Below are positions 19,260 through 31,313 of a stretch of DNA of 64,000 nt, piece by piece. The position numbers and the translations under genes were made by a program. Numbering within the stretch: the stretch's first letter is position 1; every line of letters begins with the position of its first letter. The notes beneath the pieces are model-generated. The model was not told the origin of the DNA, made no database searches, and saw only the letters and a list, made by a program, of their open reading frames with translations. Origin of the DNA: Ornithodoros turicata (taxonomy: Eukaryota; Arthropoda; Arachnida; Ixodida; Argasidae); contig NW_026999467.1 of NCBI RefSeq assembly GCF_037126465.1, forward strand, positions 62,001-126,000. Reading direction: 5' to 3'.

Positions 19260-19586
19260 TAGAGCACTGCATAGACCGCATTTTTAGGCCCAAGCCGAAC
19301 CCGGCCACAGCTGCATACCTAGCCCAGGCCCAGCCCAAACCGAAGGATTCTAAGTTTCTCGGCCCAAGCCCGGCCCAAGAAATTTATAGGCTACCCAGCC
19401 CGGCTCACTGTATCAGGCTGTAAAATCTGACCATGGCTAACTAAGAGAGGGGTAGCACAGGTTCAAGTCCGACCTAGGTCCGGCAATGTACGGACCCTGA
19501 CCGGGCCCACAATGGTCAAACGCACATCAAGCCCAGGACCACGGTCGGGCCGGGCTCGGGTAAGCCCGAGCCAATGCAGTGCTCTA
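19260..19586. mobile_element. hAT MITE, 327 bp, GGCCC-rich
   Basis: Ends TAGAGCACTGCAT (19260) and ATGCAGTGCTCTA (19586) form a 13-bp perfect TIR. Flanks ATGTCATC and ATGTAATC are an 8-bp target duplication with one change. The inside is built of degenerate AGCCCGGCCC motifs, probably repeated protein-binding sites. No coding capacity. Confidence 0.85.
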
Positions 19587-19741
19587 ATGTAATCATCACT
19601 GCACATACATTTTGTCACTTAGCATTTGTTAAGAGGGTAGAATAGCCAATGTATCGTTGATCCGTTTCTTGGCCACATATGATATAGCTCAATCTGCCTT
19701 CTACCCGATAATAAAATAAGTTAATGCTAGATATGTCCTAC

Positions 19742-19857
19742 CTGGGAAAGACACCACAAGCATCAGGCTGTATACTTTCTCCACAGTCCCCCACACTTGA
19801 TGGTCCAAACTGTCCAGAAGGGACGCCAAACTGCCTTATGACTCCATCTGGTCCAAC
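19742..19857 (-). CDS. STAM: STAM, C-terminal tail exon (proposed)
   Basis: On the minus strand, ATGCAG precedes GTTGGACCAG and the exon ends CCCAG before GTAGGA. It encodes 38 residues plus two bases: VGPDGVIRQFGVPSGQFG, then PSSVGDCGESIQP and DACGVFP. The Gly/Pro/Ser/Gln-rich composition suits the tail that follows the STAM GAT region. It starts in phase 0, matching the phase-0 end of exon 46107-46267, and ends with AG, matching the exon at 2140-2476. The acceptor tract is not very pyrimidine-rich. Confidence 0.58.
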
Positions 19858-22314
19858 CTGCATTTTCGAGAACATTGCATAAGTAAACGGCAAGAGCGTT
19901 TAGGCTACGACTCTCACTCTGCCTTAAATACTGGCAGGAGAACCAGACAACTGCAAAGTCAGAAACCACTTCTTGCAGCCAGCCATGACCACCTTCATTC
20001 AAACTCCAGACCACAACAACCTCAATTAGCTCCCTTTGTGTTGTATGCTTCTTTTTTGAGATATCATATTAAACCCAATTCCATTGAGTTTCAACAGGCC
20101 AATTCTGTAACCTGATGCAACATGAAGAAAACAAATTCTTCACTACCAGTATCTTTTGCTGTATGGTGCTACGCATTGTTGTTTAAAAAATTTGTATCTG
20201 TGTTCGGAAACATTTGTTTTGAGCTTTACTATTTGTATTTTGCATTTTCACTCCTTCCACAATTTCAAGACATCTAACACAAGTAAATAACTTTAATCCT
20301 CAGACTGTAACCTTCACCTGACGCTTCGCAACTGGCCTTAAACATTCAGTATGGAATTTTTTAGGCAGAAATCATCCCACACGTGGTTTTCTTGGTTGCA
20401 GTGGGGAGTGTCACTTTCGTCATCAAAAATGATTTTTCACCACTGTTCAAAGGTCCAGGATTGTCGTTCACTCGCCCAGGCCAGTTGGTGCATCCTATGA
20501 GACTTTGTCAGCAGCAATTTACTCTTCATTCTCCATCCACAGAGACAAATTTTCTGAAGCCTACGATACACAGTTTGTGCTAACGTACTCGAAACACCCA
20601 AATTTCTATTTTCGAACCATTCAGCATGCAAATGCTGAGTGATATGCAGTTAAAATTGTGACAATGTGCTGCAAGATGAGATCTTCCCCAGATTAGGCCA
20701 TGGCAAAAGCAGCATAGCACCTCCACTAAATGCTATGACAGTGAATCATTGTGGTTGCTTATTAGTAGCTCCTCGAGAATGTGCAAATGGTGCACTCGTC
20801 CTTTTCACAGTCTGTTACAGTATCATTGATGACACCCCTGGTTGTAGTGCCTGTTGCCCGTCTACCCTGTAGTCCCCTTCAGATCTTCCCTGGAGCCCAT
20901 CAGGCTTGCCTCTAACCTACTTACCTTCATGTTTCACTGCTCCTGACAACACACCTGCTGCCTAACTGCTATCACTACAAGCCATGCACAAACAATGGTC
21001 ACGTTAAGTGGGTACCCTAAACGGCCAAGCACACTTCCACTGCGCATGACTCGGGTCAAACTTGGTGACTTCATCTCAGAAACTGGGTGATCGAATGAAA
21101 AGGTTCGGGGCGGAAGTGTAGTGATGTAGTTCCACTACCTTACAGACGTTTCAGACATGTTTTGGCTGCTTTGGCAGTTGCTATGGCGTTTTGGGGCCAA
21201 GCCAAGCAGAAATAGAGGTGAGCGGAAGCCGATAGAGGGTGACTGGCTGTCGCAAGGACTTTGAGCGTTAACTAGAGGCTCCTTGTGGGGTTAGACAGAG
21301 TGTAAAAGCAATGGCTCCACTACACAAGAGCAGAAGGCAAGCGAGATAGTGTAACAGAATTGAAGGCAACATGTCCCTCCATTCCTTCATGCCTATGTTC
21401 TCTGTTTCTGCTCATGCCCAAGGAACATGCTGCCCCCCTTCCATGCGGCTACTGGCATGGTTCAAATGGCCACCAGCCTTCATAACGCACTATCAGGCTC
21501 TACGAATTGATGTTCTTTTGTTTGGACTCTATAATCCTCACGCCACGTTTCAGTGTGTGATGCAGTGATGTAATTGGCCTAAGCCATTTTGGAGCACCTT
21601 TTGGAGCAGGTAAGAAATCAGTTTCTGAGCGACAAAACGGTGCTTTGAAGCAGGTATGCTATATCATCGTGCGCAGTCATATACACTTTACTTTCGAAAG
21701 AATGACGTAGATGTGGTCAACAAAGCCGAAGGCCAACTTCTTGTAACGATTGTCATATCCTGCAATCAGCTGAAGTAGCTTACGTGTAATGACAAAATTT
21801 AGACCAGGATTTTCAAGAATATTCGCACAGTGACAGAGCGGTGTGAAAATTCAAATATCTCAAGTGGAGTATAATACAGAATTGATTATATATTACCACA
21901 TTTTGCCCTGATATTTTGCAGTTACAGTGCCAAATATAAACAAAACTTTCTTTTGTTTACTTCAGTTCCTTGGTATAAATGAGGCTAGTGGGTTTGGTAT
22001 TTATCTGTTCTTTCTCTTTTACTGTTACCTTTTCCGATAGAAGTAATTGTTAAATTATGCGCCCACAGGATGCGCTATTGCACGTAATCCCTGTTTTGGA
22101 ATCGTCTATTCATTTCAGACTGCATCACAGGCCGTCCTCGCAGTCCCACATTTGACTTTGTGTGTTCATTATTATAAATTAAATATTTTGATTCACTGAT
22201 TGAAACACTTAGAGAAAATGCCAATGCTAGCTTTCTGGTGGGAAAGTATTGTGTGTGCTCTTAAAACTGACATTTTTTTTAGTTATTTCCGCACTCAGTT
22301 TGTCCACTGTCCTT
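19858..22314. other. STAM intron, mostly unrecognised
   Basis: I see no domain, TIR pair or RNA gene in this 2.4 kb. Open frames here are short and without motifs. Confidence 0.4.
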
Positions 22315-22845
22315 CCAGACCTGTAAAGTAATTAATTACAAGTAATTGAATTACTGTAATTAATTACTTTCTTAGTAATTAATTACTTCCAGAATTACAT
22401 TAGGTTTTATGTAATTGTAACTGTAATTGAACTACTTTTGCAAGTAATGCATAACACATTTTGAATTACTTTCGGAATTACTTTGGACGCTATCTGGGAT
22501 GGCACAATGTTTAAAGTTTGGTCAGTTCCACACCGTTTTTTTTCACAGTGATTACCCAAAGACTCGATTCAGATCGGTACATTTTTCGGTACAGATTTTT
22601 TACATTTGAATGTGGAAGGAGAAAAACTCTTGCGCCACGGGAAAAAGAGTACGAATTGTGGATGTTTGCTTGTTGCAGTCAACTTTGTGAATGTAATTCA
22701 GTGTAATGCAATTACTTTTTTCAGTAATTGTAATCGTAATTGAATTACAATAGAAAATGAGTAATTGTAATTTAATTACTTTTGTGAACATGTAATTGCA
22801 ATCGTAATTCAATTACTATAAAAAAAGTAATTTTTACAGGTCTGG
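22315..22845. mobile_element. Foldback MITE rich in GTAATTA
   Basis: Inverted ends CCAGACCTGTAAA (22315) and the matching complement ending at 22845 enclose 531 bases made largely of AGTAATT / GTAATTG repeats in both orientations. A clear target duplication was not found (a possible CTT on each side). Confidence 0.7.
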
Positions 22846-24625
22846 CTTTCACATAGTGCTAGAATCACAACATGTTCAATATTTCAGGTTCAGGTTTCAT
22901 GTTCCACAACAGCAACTAATTGATGGTCTATTAAGAGCGTTATTACAATCTTTTATGTTATCGCATTAGTGACGTCATGTGACACCAGCAACAGGTTACG
23001 ACAACACAGCACGGAAACATGGCAATGGTTTAAAAAAATGAAAGAAAGAGTGTAAGCGATCAGACCTGCATCTTCCATCCTGTCGTATTCCTAATCCTTC
23101 CGGTGGTGGTGATCTTATTGCTATTGCTTTACTATTGCTTAGCCGCTACAGACTCATAAGCAGTATCACCCTTCAAATGACACATGTCAGGAAACGGTTT
23201 CTTAACAGCAGGATACCAGATTAGAGCTTGCAAAACAGAAGCGAAACTGCACGAATAGGAGACGCGGCTACTGTAGGGCGGAGACCTGCTCTGCCTGAGG
23301 AGGACCTCAATATTCCCAGTTGCGAAAGTTCCCAATCTCGAAATTCATAGTCTCGAACGAGGAAGGTCAAGAAGAATGGCTGGTTGCTTCTGGAGATTAT
23401 ATGCAGTCAGTACCAGCATCTACTTTTCGCCTCCCCCGTATTCTTGCTCCCCGAAAGTTGTCTTTTTTATGACCCTTTAGGCTGCCCTTGCCCCTAGGCA
23501 CCGGCCCTGCATGAAGTGTTTCACAATCCAACATCACTATTTGGCCACTCAAATTAACGGGTTTTTGGTGTCTGTCCAATATGTTTTAGCGAGCGAAAGC
23601 CACATGTTAGGTTTAGTAGGGCGGACACGACGGGACAGCCTGTTGGTCAGTTTATTATTAGGTTAGTCCAAGTTAGGTGTTTGCATTTGTATGTCCAGGT
23701 TAGTCTGAGTTGGCATTTTCCTGCGTGCAACTGTGTATTTTATAATCAGATAATATTTCTTTCCAGTAGTTTATTTTGCAACAGTGATTTTGATCACTTT
23801 ATTTCAGGGTACACGCACTGCCCACCAGTGGCGTAGCCAGACCTCCAAGGTGGGGGGCTCGATACGAAAACTCGTATCCAGGCTCTCAGGGACTCGTATC
23901 CACTCGTATACTCGGCTTATCTGACTAAATATTATCCAGGACAGTAGAGAAAACTGCTTGGAAATGTGGCCAACAACAATAACAAATAAATACTGACTAT
24001 GACATGGGGTGATTCACCACTGGAGAGCAGTACACTACCCCATTACACGCAAAACATGCGGCCACTGATGGTAAAACATGCGGCCGTGCTTTTCTAGGCA
24101 ACTGACATTCTTTCCTCCACTTGGCTTCTTGAGAAGGGTCAGTGGTCCCCAGGATGACTCAGTCGTTATAATACGGGGCCTTTCCCATTCTTCATAGTAT
24201 GACCTTGTTGGTATGAACCGGTCGCTTGTAATAGGCCACAGGCTCAAGTTTGCCATTGGTGGAATAGACATGGAAGAACATTTCTACTGATGTGATTCAA
24301 GCTGCTTTCCAAAAGTGTTTCAGTGATTTAGTCTGTGAGGGTGACATTGACGAACTGTCATTTTCAGAAGGAAGTGGTGATGAGTTGATGCCGTAATTGT
24401 CAATAGCAATGTCTGCGGAATAAAATGTATGAACGGAAAATTTTGTGTGGGTCTTTAGACATTGATCAATTCACATTTATGAGCACATCCGACAGAATAG
24501 CCGCGGCTTATCTGACGGTGCAGTTTATGCGCCGGATATTCTTTTTAACAGAAAGGAAAATCAGGGGCAGTGGACATGCTTTTAGGAGTTTCATTGAACT
24601 TTTTGAACTCCTGCCAGAAGCACAA
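22846..24625. other. STAM intron, weak transposon traces
   Basis: A GTGGCGTAGCCAGAC motif at about 23829, common at ends of dispersed repeats, and a short frame near 24280-24390 (DVIQAAFQKCFSD) that vaguely resembles the C-terminal part of pogo transposases are the only traces. No gene is called. Confidence 0.3.
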
Positions 24626-24828
24626 TAGAGTAATGTAATTTGGATTGTTGTTTACCACTTTGGTGCCACTGGTATCACAGGCATATTGCAGATTAAAGGG
24701 GCGGCACACTCACCTTAAAAATTTTATGTAACTGCTGCAAGAAGCACAATAGTAATGTAAGAGTTTACCGCTTTGGTATCACCGGCATATTGCAGATTAA
24801 AGGGTCGGTGCACGTGTGGAGCAATGTA

Positions 24829-26158
24829 CGAGGGCAATCCCAAAAGTAAGGTCTCCTATTTTTTTGAAAGACAAAGAACTGTTTATTTTCTGTGATATTT
24901 ACATCATTTTGAAGCTTGAGCAATTATCTATTTTTCTACATAATCGCCGTTTCGGTCGATGCATTTCTGAAGACGCTGTGGTAGTTTTTGGATGCCCATG
25001 TCGTACCAGCTCGCCGCCTTGTCCTTGAGGAAGCGTTGAACCTCATCTTTCACGTCTTCCGTCGTTGCTGAATCGCCTTCCTGCGAAATGTTCTTTCAAC
25101 TTAGGGAAGAGGTGGTAGTCGCTTGGTGCCAAGTCCGGACTATATGGTGGGTGGGTGATGATTTTCCAACCGAAGTCTTGCAGGAGAGCGACGGTTTGAC
25201 GGGCGACGTGTGGGCGAGCGTTGTCGTGGAGAATGCTTACGCCCTTGCTCAACATCCCTCTTCTCCTGTTCTGAATTGCCCGTCTGAGCTTCTTCAGTGT
25301 CTCACAGTACCTGTCAGCGTTTACTGTGGTCCCTGCAGGTATAAAGTCGACCAGCAATACCCCCTTCCGGTCCCAAAACACAGTTGCCATCACTTTACCA
25401 GCGGATTGTGATTGTTTGAATTTCCGCGGCTTGGGCGAATAGGGGTGCCGCCACTCGCGTGATTGTTGTTTGGTTTCAGGTGTGAAGTGAAACGCCCAGG
25501 TTTCGTCTCCCGTGACAATCGAGTCCAGGAGGTTGTCCTTTTCTTCTGCATAGGTGCGAAGAAATTCGTGGGAAGAATCAACTCGCTGCCGTTTGTGGTC
25601 TTCCGTCAGCATCCGTGGCACCCATCTTGCGCACACCTTCCGATATTGCAATTTTTTTGTTAGAACCCTGTGGATGGTGCTTCGGGAAACCTCAGGAACC
25701 AAAATGTTGAGATCATCCAGAGTGACACGCCGATCTTCACGCATGGCTTGCTCAACCTTCGTGACTGTCTCGTCGGAAATTGACGGTCTGCCGGTCCTCT
25801 GTTCGTCGTGAATTTCAGTACGGCCGGCTGCAAATTCTCTGCACCACTTGCGGACGTTTTTGACACCCATGCATGAGCCTCCATACACTTCCACCAACTG
25901 GCGATGGATTTCGATCGGTCGAACGCCTTTTGCGTTCAAAAATCGAATAACTGCGCGAAGTTCGCACTTCGCGGTAGCGTCCAGCGGGAGCTCCATTCTC
26001 AACGGCCGCCAAGCCAATACTGTGCGTCCTAGTGAGACGCGTGCATGAATGGATAGGAGAGGAGGACGCGCCAATCACAGCAGTGCGGCCAGCAGCCGCA
26101 CGAACAGCTTCTCTGGATCCCCAACGTTTCGGAGACCTTACTTTTCGGATTGCCCTCG
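24829..26158 (-). mobile_element. Mariner element, 1330 bp
   Basis: The inverted ends begin CGAGGGCAATCC (left) and the complement of the right end is CGAGGGCAATCCGAAAAGTA, flanked by TA on both sides. A nearly complete D,D34D transposase lies on the minus strand. About 28-30 bp of the termini match with one or two differences. Confidence 0.93.
25043..26074 (-). pseudogene. Mariner transposase, one late frameshift
   Basis: The open frame has 343 codons; the natural start is probably Met27 (25996), since residues 1-26 lie upstream of the conserved HTH (CELRAVIRFLNAKG). WVPRMLTEDHKRQR and the catalytic triad VTGDETW (D190), ILHDNARPHVA (D284) and YSPDLAPSDYHLF (D319) are present with the 34-residue spacing of mariner (D,D34D). 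After FSND one extra G shifts the frame and ends the protein with GRRER; the usual C-terminal tail is still readable in the next frame down to about 24928. Everything catalytic is intact, so the break is recent. Whether the shortened protein could act is unknown. Confidence 0.92.
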
Positions 26159-26280
26159 TAATTGGAATTATTGTTTATTGCATTGGTGCCAGTGGTACAA
26201 TCACAGTCATATTGCAGTTTAAAGGGCAGTGCACACGATATTAAGAATTTTATTTAACTTCTGCGAGTAGCGCAGTGGCA

Positions 26281-27129
26281 GCAGAGGAATATACCATACT
26301 TTCTCGAATCTGAGACGTATCGGCAAGAACACTCCTCCGGCTGAATGAGACATTAACTGAATGGCTAGCAAGGTTGCTAGTCGAAGTGACGAGCAAATTA
26401 GTGATCATAGCGATGCAGCAATCATTTCGAACTGATGCAGCACTTAGTGCTGCACGTAAGTGTTTATACTTATTGCCGCCAACAACAGAGCAACAAACAG
26501 TCACCACGATAACGAACACCATACAAAACACAGCCATGGACAGAACAGCGTTCAAACTGGCACCTGAAGTTTATTTTCATAATCCACCTACTCCGGAAGA
26601 TCGCGGGAGGGAAAAGCGAGGTCAAGCGGGGACAGGTTGACCGATTTTTGGTTAACTTTGCTCGGGGAGTTCAATGAGGATGACCTCCACAATCTCACGG
26701 CCTAACCTTGAACGGTGCCTGCAGACCAATGTTCATTTACTGTATCTGATAAATCAAAGAAAAAGCAAAAAGAAACTTCTTCCACTGCTGTCGCGGGGTT
26801 CTGAGTGAGAGATAGCTGAAGACGTTCCTCTAAACCAATCAGCGGCTCCACTTCCCCCGACGTCAAAATGACGCAATCGGCTCGACGGCTCGTTCCGGGC
26901 ATTGCCACCGTTGCGCACGGTCGCGATTTTCAAAATCGAATTCTGCGATATTTGTGCACCTTTTGATAGAATGGTGCATTGTGCAGTTTAATAGGCATAC
27001 GAACCGCTTGTTTTAAAAAAATGGTGTGATTGAAGTGCTTTCCGAGCTCCTTTAAAACGGACCGACGCACTCGTTATCGCTGTGCTAAAGTAATAAAACA
27101 ACGTTTTAATGCATCGAGATCAAAATAAG
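26281..27129. other. STAM intron, one shared repeat
   Basis: The segment at 26915-26965 shares CCGTTGCGCACGGTCGC and the following TTCTGCGATAT with about 7368-7420, marking a dispersed repeat. No coding sequence is seen. Confidence 0.4.
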
Positions 27130-27545
27130 GAGGTTGTACTGACGTCAATCATGAGTTGAAGGCATGTGAGGGGGTGAATGGCATGTGAGGCCTGCCACAC
27201 AGTGAAGATATATGATGAGGCCTGCCGTGAGGGTGGAGGCACGTGAGGGTGAAGGAATATGATGGGGAAGGGCTGTGAGGCCTGTCATTAATTGAAGTCG
27301 TGAGGTTGATGCGCCATGAGATCTTGAGCGGTTTTGAGGTCATGAGTTGAAGCGTGGCGAGTGCGACCGCTATAGGAGGGGTGTGAGGGTGAGGGGTATG
27401 AGGACCTGCGCTGCTGAGGGCAGAGTGGTGAGGGTGATTGAAGGGCTGCATATATGAGTTCCGGTGAGGTGATTTTGAATGAAGCTGACAAGGTTAACAG
27501 TTTGTGAGGTGACTGTGAGTGAAGTTGCACCGAAATGCCCACCTA
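27130..27545 (+). repeat. Degenerate GTGAGG minisatellite
   Basis: GTGAGG recurs at irregular spacing, often as GGCATGTGAGG or CCTGNNNTGAGG. The plus strand is strongly G over C. The array ends exactly where gypsy-like coding sequence begins. Confidence 0.6.
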
Positions 27546-28125
27546 GGTGCTAAATGGCCAGGGAGGCTCAGCTGGAGCCTTGCCTTCGCTTTTAATGCAG
27601 CAAGTACTTGCAGGCCTACCGTTCTGCCTTTGCTTTTGCTATCTTGATGATATAAACATTTTAACAAATCACAGCCTGAACATCTTTGACATTTGGAAGT
27701 CGTTATGTTACACCTTCGCTAGGCAAATCTTAAGCTGAAAATAACCAAATGCAGCTTCTTTTGCAACAAAGTTCTATACCTTGGGCACAAAGTGTCTCGT
27801 GACTGGGTGATGGCCGACGAAGCCAAGGTAGCCCCTTGAAAACATTGCAGACCTCCGTTCGTTTCTAGGACTGGTCTCTTACCGGAACTTCATCCCCAGT
27901 TTTGCAACTATAGCTGCACCTTTGAATAAACTCCTTATGTGAGGAACTGCTTTGAGTTGGACTCGACCCTGTTGCAAATATTCCTCAAGCTGAAGCGTCT
28001 GCTGCCTTCCCCTCCTATCTTCTCTCACCCTGACTTCTTTAGTCTCAGACACCCGGCACAGTTCCTTCTCAAGTTCAAGATCGTGACGAGAGACTCATGT
28101 CTTATAGTAGCCGGACACTTATAAT
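27545..28125 (+). pseudogene. Gypsy-like pol fragment (RT to RNase H)
   Basis: The frame near 27612 reads AGLPFCLCFCYLDDINIL; the YLDD box at 27640-27651 is the reverse transcriptase active site (with a slightly altered neighbourhood). Downstream ITKCSFFCNK and LYLGHKVSRD are the conserved gypsy motifs after YLDD, then FLGLVSYRNFIPSFATIA-like pieces and LNKLL follow in shifted frames up to about 28125. Stops and frameshifts make it inactive. No LTR or integrase is attached. Confidence 0.82.
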
Positions 28126-29154
28126 AACTTAGCACAAGAACAGTGTGACTTGGAAGATTTTTTTTTTGATTGCGTGTTAGTGCCGCGAAGCAACTGTGGC
28201 TATGAGCGCGTACAGACGTGGACAGATGGAGTGAGGACAGCAGGAAGGAGTGGGGGACAGGGGGGTTAGTATGCGTACTGGGCCGACTTCAGGGGATTAG
28301 AAGAAGATACTTGCCCTTGTTTACTTCACCAAGTACAGTTGAACCTCAATATAATGAAACTCATGGGGACCGCAATTTCTTTCGTTGTATCAAACATTTT
28401 GTTATATCAAGTCGCAGGTCACGAGTCGTGAAGGCACGCTCATATAAATACCATTACGACCCGGAAAAGTCTTGTGAAAAATGATGACGACAACAAATAC
28501 AGCGCCAAAGGGTACCCATAGCATTTCATTACGTGAAATAGGCGGTCATTCGCGTCTGCGTTGTGCCTAGCAGATAGTGTTAGGCACTGTTCGTAGGCCT
28601 CCAAGGCTTCCACAGCTCTCTCGATATAGTGTTGCGATTACGCAAACCTGTATGTATGTCTCTGTAACATCAAAGTACATCTATGGCATCAACCACCTGA
28701 CGAGTCATCAACACAGAAGGATTGATGTCTTCGTCATTGTGCTGTTTATCACTATAGTTGGCGAAGTGTGACGTATAACGATGGTGCTTAGACTTAGAGT
28801 GCATTATGCGTGCAGCAGGCCTCAGATGACACTGCGCTCTTCTCTGGTTATTGACTTGTCCACAATGCTTTTTGAGATTCACAGTCGACATTCTTGGTAC
28901 TCTGCTGCAAACATCTCAAGCGCACACACATACTTTCGTTATTAGTGATTACCTCACATGGTGACTTGAGGCATCTCTGCTGTGAACGAAGCACATAGTA
29001 AGCACACTGTAAGGAAGCACACATTTTCAGTCAGTATGGTCTGACTCATAGTCTATACTCGGACCACATCCTAAACTTTTGAGAACAATGTCTTCAAGGA
29101 AATGTGTTCCATCTGGGCATTCAGACAACAGCCCTATCACCCACAGAGGCCACA
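28126..29154. other. Spacer; possible BEL 5' LTR at its right end
   Basis: At 28337 CAGTTGAACCTCAATATAA is a solo pogo/Tigger-like terminus. The bases just before 29155 should be the 5' LTR of the BEL element, because a primer binding site follows, but no matching copy was found downstream of 38582, so the LTR limits are unknown. Confidence 0.35.
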
Positions 29155-29332
29155 TTTGGTGCCGAAACCCGAGCCCCAAGCCAGCCTCAAGGAAATGGAC
29201 AAGGAGATGGAAGATTTCATTACGGGAGAGCACCTTGATTAAGTGTTTGCTTCTGTTCTTATATACGAGGCATTGATTCGAGGGCGAAGGCGGACTGCAA
29301 GCTAGCTCTTGAGCGACATAGTCCATCAGTTT

Positions 29333-30590
29333 CAGATGCAGTTTCCCAGCGAAATACAATTCACGGCAATGCAACAGTCACACTGCCGAAGCTGCATGTC
29401 ACGAAGTATAACCGCGACATTGTACAATGGCAAATCTTCTGGAATCAATTTCAATGTACGATTCACAGCAACGCTCAACTTAGCAAGATAGACAAGTTCA
29501 AGTACTTCAGACCATACATCGTCAGCCAAGCAGCCTCGGCCATCTCTGGCCTAAGCATGACGGACGCCAATTACGACAGAAGCTTTTTGGGCAATCTGAT
29601 ATCATCATCAATGAGCATATGAGTTATTTGTCGTATTTAAAACCCATGAAGAATGTAAACAACGTGCAAGACCTACATAAACTCTATAACGACCTTCAAT
29701 CACGTATTTGCAGCTTGGAGAATTTGAATGTCAAGTCAGACTCCTACAGCGCATTACTTCACCCCCTATCTTGAAGGCCTTACCCGAAGAGTTCGTGCCG
29801 CAATACTTCCGTACGCAGACTATAACAGAAGCACCTGGAGTGTCTAAACTCAAGCAGGTAATGGATATCTTGGAAATGGAATTGCGGACTAGAGAAGGGA
29901 GCCGACATATCGTTTCAAGTTCAATGACCAATGACAGCCACAAAAGAATGGTGAAGGCACAGCTTCAAAGTGCAGCAGCGCTTCATACACGCGTAGAAAC
30001 AGGCAGACAGCAGAGTTGGGTATTTTATGGGTCGTCCCACCACGAACTAGAGAAGCGCTCTGTCCCACTCACATTGGCTGAGAAGAAGGAAAAGTTGAAA
30101 CGTCAGAGCAGATGTTTCCGCTGTGCCAAACGATTTCATCTATCAATGGACTGTCACACAGTCAGGAGATTGTAGTGCTCCACGTGTGGTGGAACACATC
30201 TGACAACATTATACAACAAGGACGCTTCTGGTACGCAACAAGAAGAATAAATCCACTACAGCCCTACCGCCCCCGAATAAACGTCCATGGCTGCAATCTA
30301 CTCTAGCACCAGAGTACCACAAAATGCGCGGCATGCTGACTTCAAACGTTGCATCTACTTGCAGACAGCGACGGTATGGGCAGAAAGCCAGGATGCACTT
30401 TGCCTGGTTGTGCTTCTACTAGATGGGGGCAGCTTTTGTCCGACGAAGTGTATCAGAAAGACTCAGATGCATCCCATTCACCGAAGAAGAAGTGACAGTA
30501 CACACTCTCGGTGGTACGAAGCTGGGAGCGAAGCAAAAATGCCGCAGGGTACAAGTACGGCTTCGAAGTAGGCGCGACAGACAGGAGATT
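29333..30590 (+). pseudogene. BEL gag remnant
   Basis: About 29380-29600 reads LPKLHVTKYNRDIVQWQIFW and SKIDKFKYFRPYIVSQAASA, the Pao-type gag domain (DUF1759). After a frameshift, 29708-30175 carries a long frame ending in a zinc knuckle CFRCAKRFHLSMDC (C-x2-C-x4-H-x4-C). Stops and at least one frameshift separate the parts. In live elements this polyprotein builds the particle and packages RNA. Confidence 0.82.
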
Positions 30591-30591
30591 A

Positions 30592-31313
30592 CTGTAGAAG
30601 TAGTAATTTTCGCGGGGAACTAGTTTCAGTGAAATTCGCGTGCGCTGTTTTTTTCACAATTTAAAGTTCCGTGAAATATTCGACCCAATGACAGAAAAAT
30701 ACGCGAAAGAAATATGTGTGTACGAAACTTGACCCAGGACGCTGAGGCAACATATGTAAGTGTTTTTTTAAGCTATTTCACTGCATTGCCTCACGAAGTG
30801 TTCAGTTCTTCTCCGCTGTGAGTGGAGACAGCAGTTCAGCGTTCACGGATCCGGTGCGGGTGTCGGCGTCCCGCGATTCCAGTCCCTTGTGACCCTCGAT
30901 CGTGCAGCAAGCGTGTATGGGTTTTAGCACGCTACCACGCGAGTCTGCCTTTATACAAGTTGCCACATCACTATCGAGTGTCAATCGTAACTGATCTATA
31001 TGAAGACAAAAATGACGGGAGACAAGGCATTTCGGCAATGACCCAGATGCCAGCCGAGTAAGGGCACCCTAAGCGCCACCTTCTCAGCCAGAGGGGCTCA
31101 AAACGAAGGCAAATGCAACGGGTTATTACCCATTTGAGATACCTTATGTTAACTTCTTCCTGGAAGTTCAAGGTGGAGGGCCCGTATCACACGACTGATG
31201 CACGGTCGACGCACCGCGGTACCGTGAATTTAAGGGTCCACGAATAATTGCCTGATCCTGGCTCCTCACAAATTCGCGAATTATTAAGCCCGCGAATTTA
31301 ACCACTTATACAG
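30592..31313. mobile_element. TIR element with ACTGTAGAAG ends, copy 1
   Basis: CTGTAGAAGTAGTAATTTTC (30592) and the complement of the right end, CTGTATAAGTGGTTAAATTC, are inverted repeats, flanked by TA. Both ends are rich in CGCG and TTCGCG. It splits the BEL frame between gag and the protease-related region. The same family occurs at 35507-36220. Confidence 0.82.

Larger units (their letters stand above)
24626..26280 (+). repeat. Three-unit tandem repeat split by mariner
   Basis: A unit containing CATATTGCAGATTAAAGGG (or GTTTAAAGGG) occurs at about 24683, 24787 and 26208, each with a nearby ACTGGTATCACAGG-like stretch and a TTAAAAATTTTAT-like stretch. The mariner at 24829-26158 interrupts the array between the second and third units. 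Confidence 0.6.

Noticed and set aside
27130..27545. CRISPR-like or regulatory array from repeated GTGAGG
   Set aside because: Units are irregular, without spacers of constant size, in an animal genome; it is a degenerate minisatellite.
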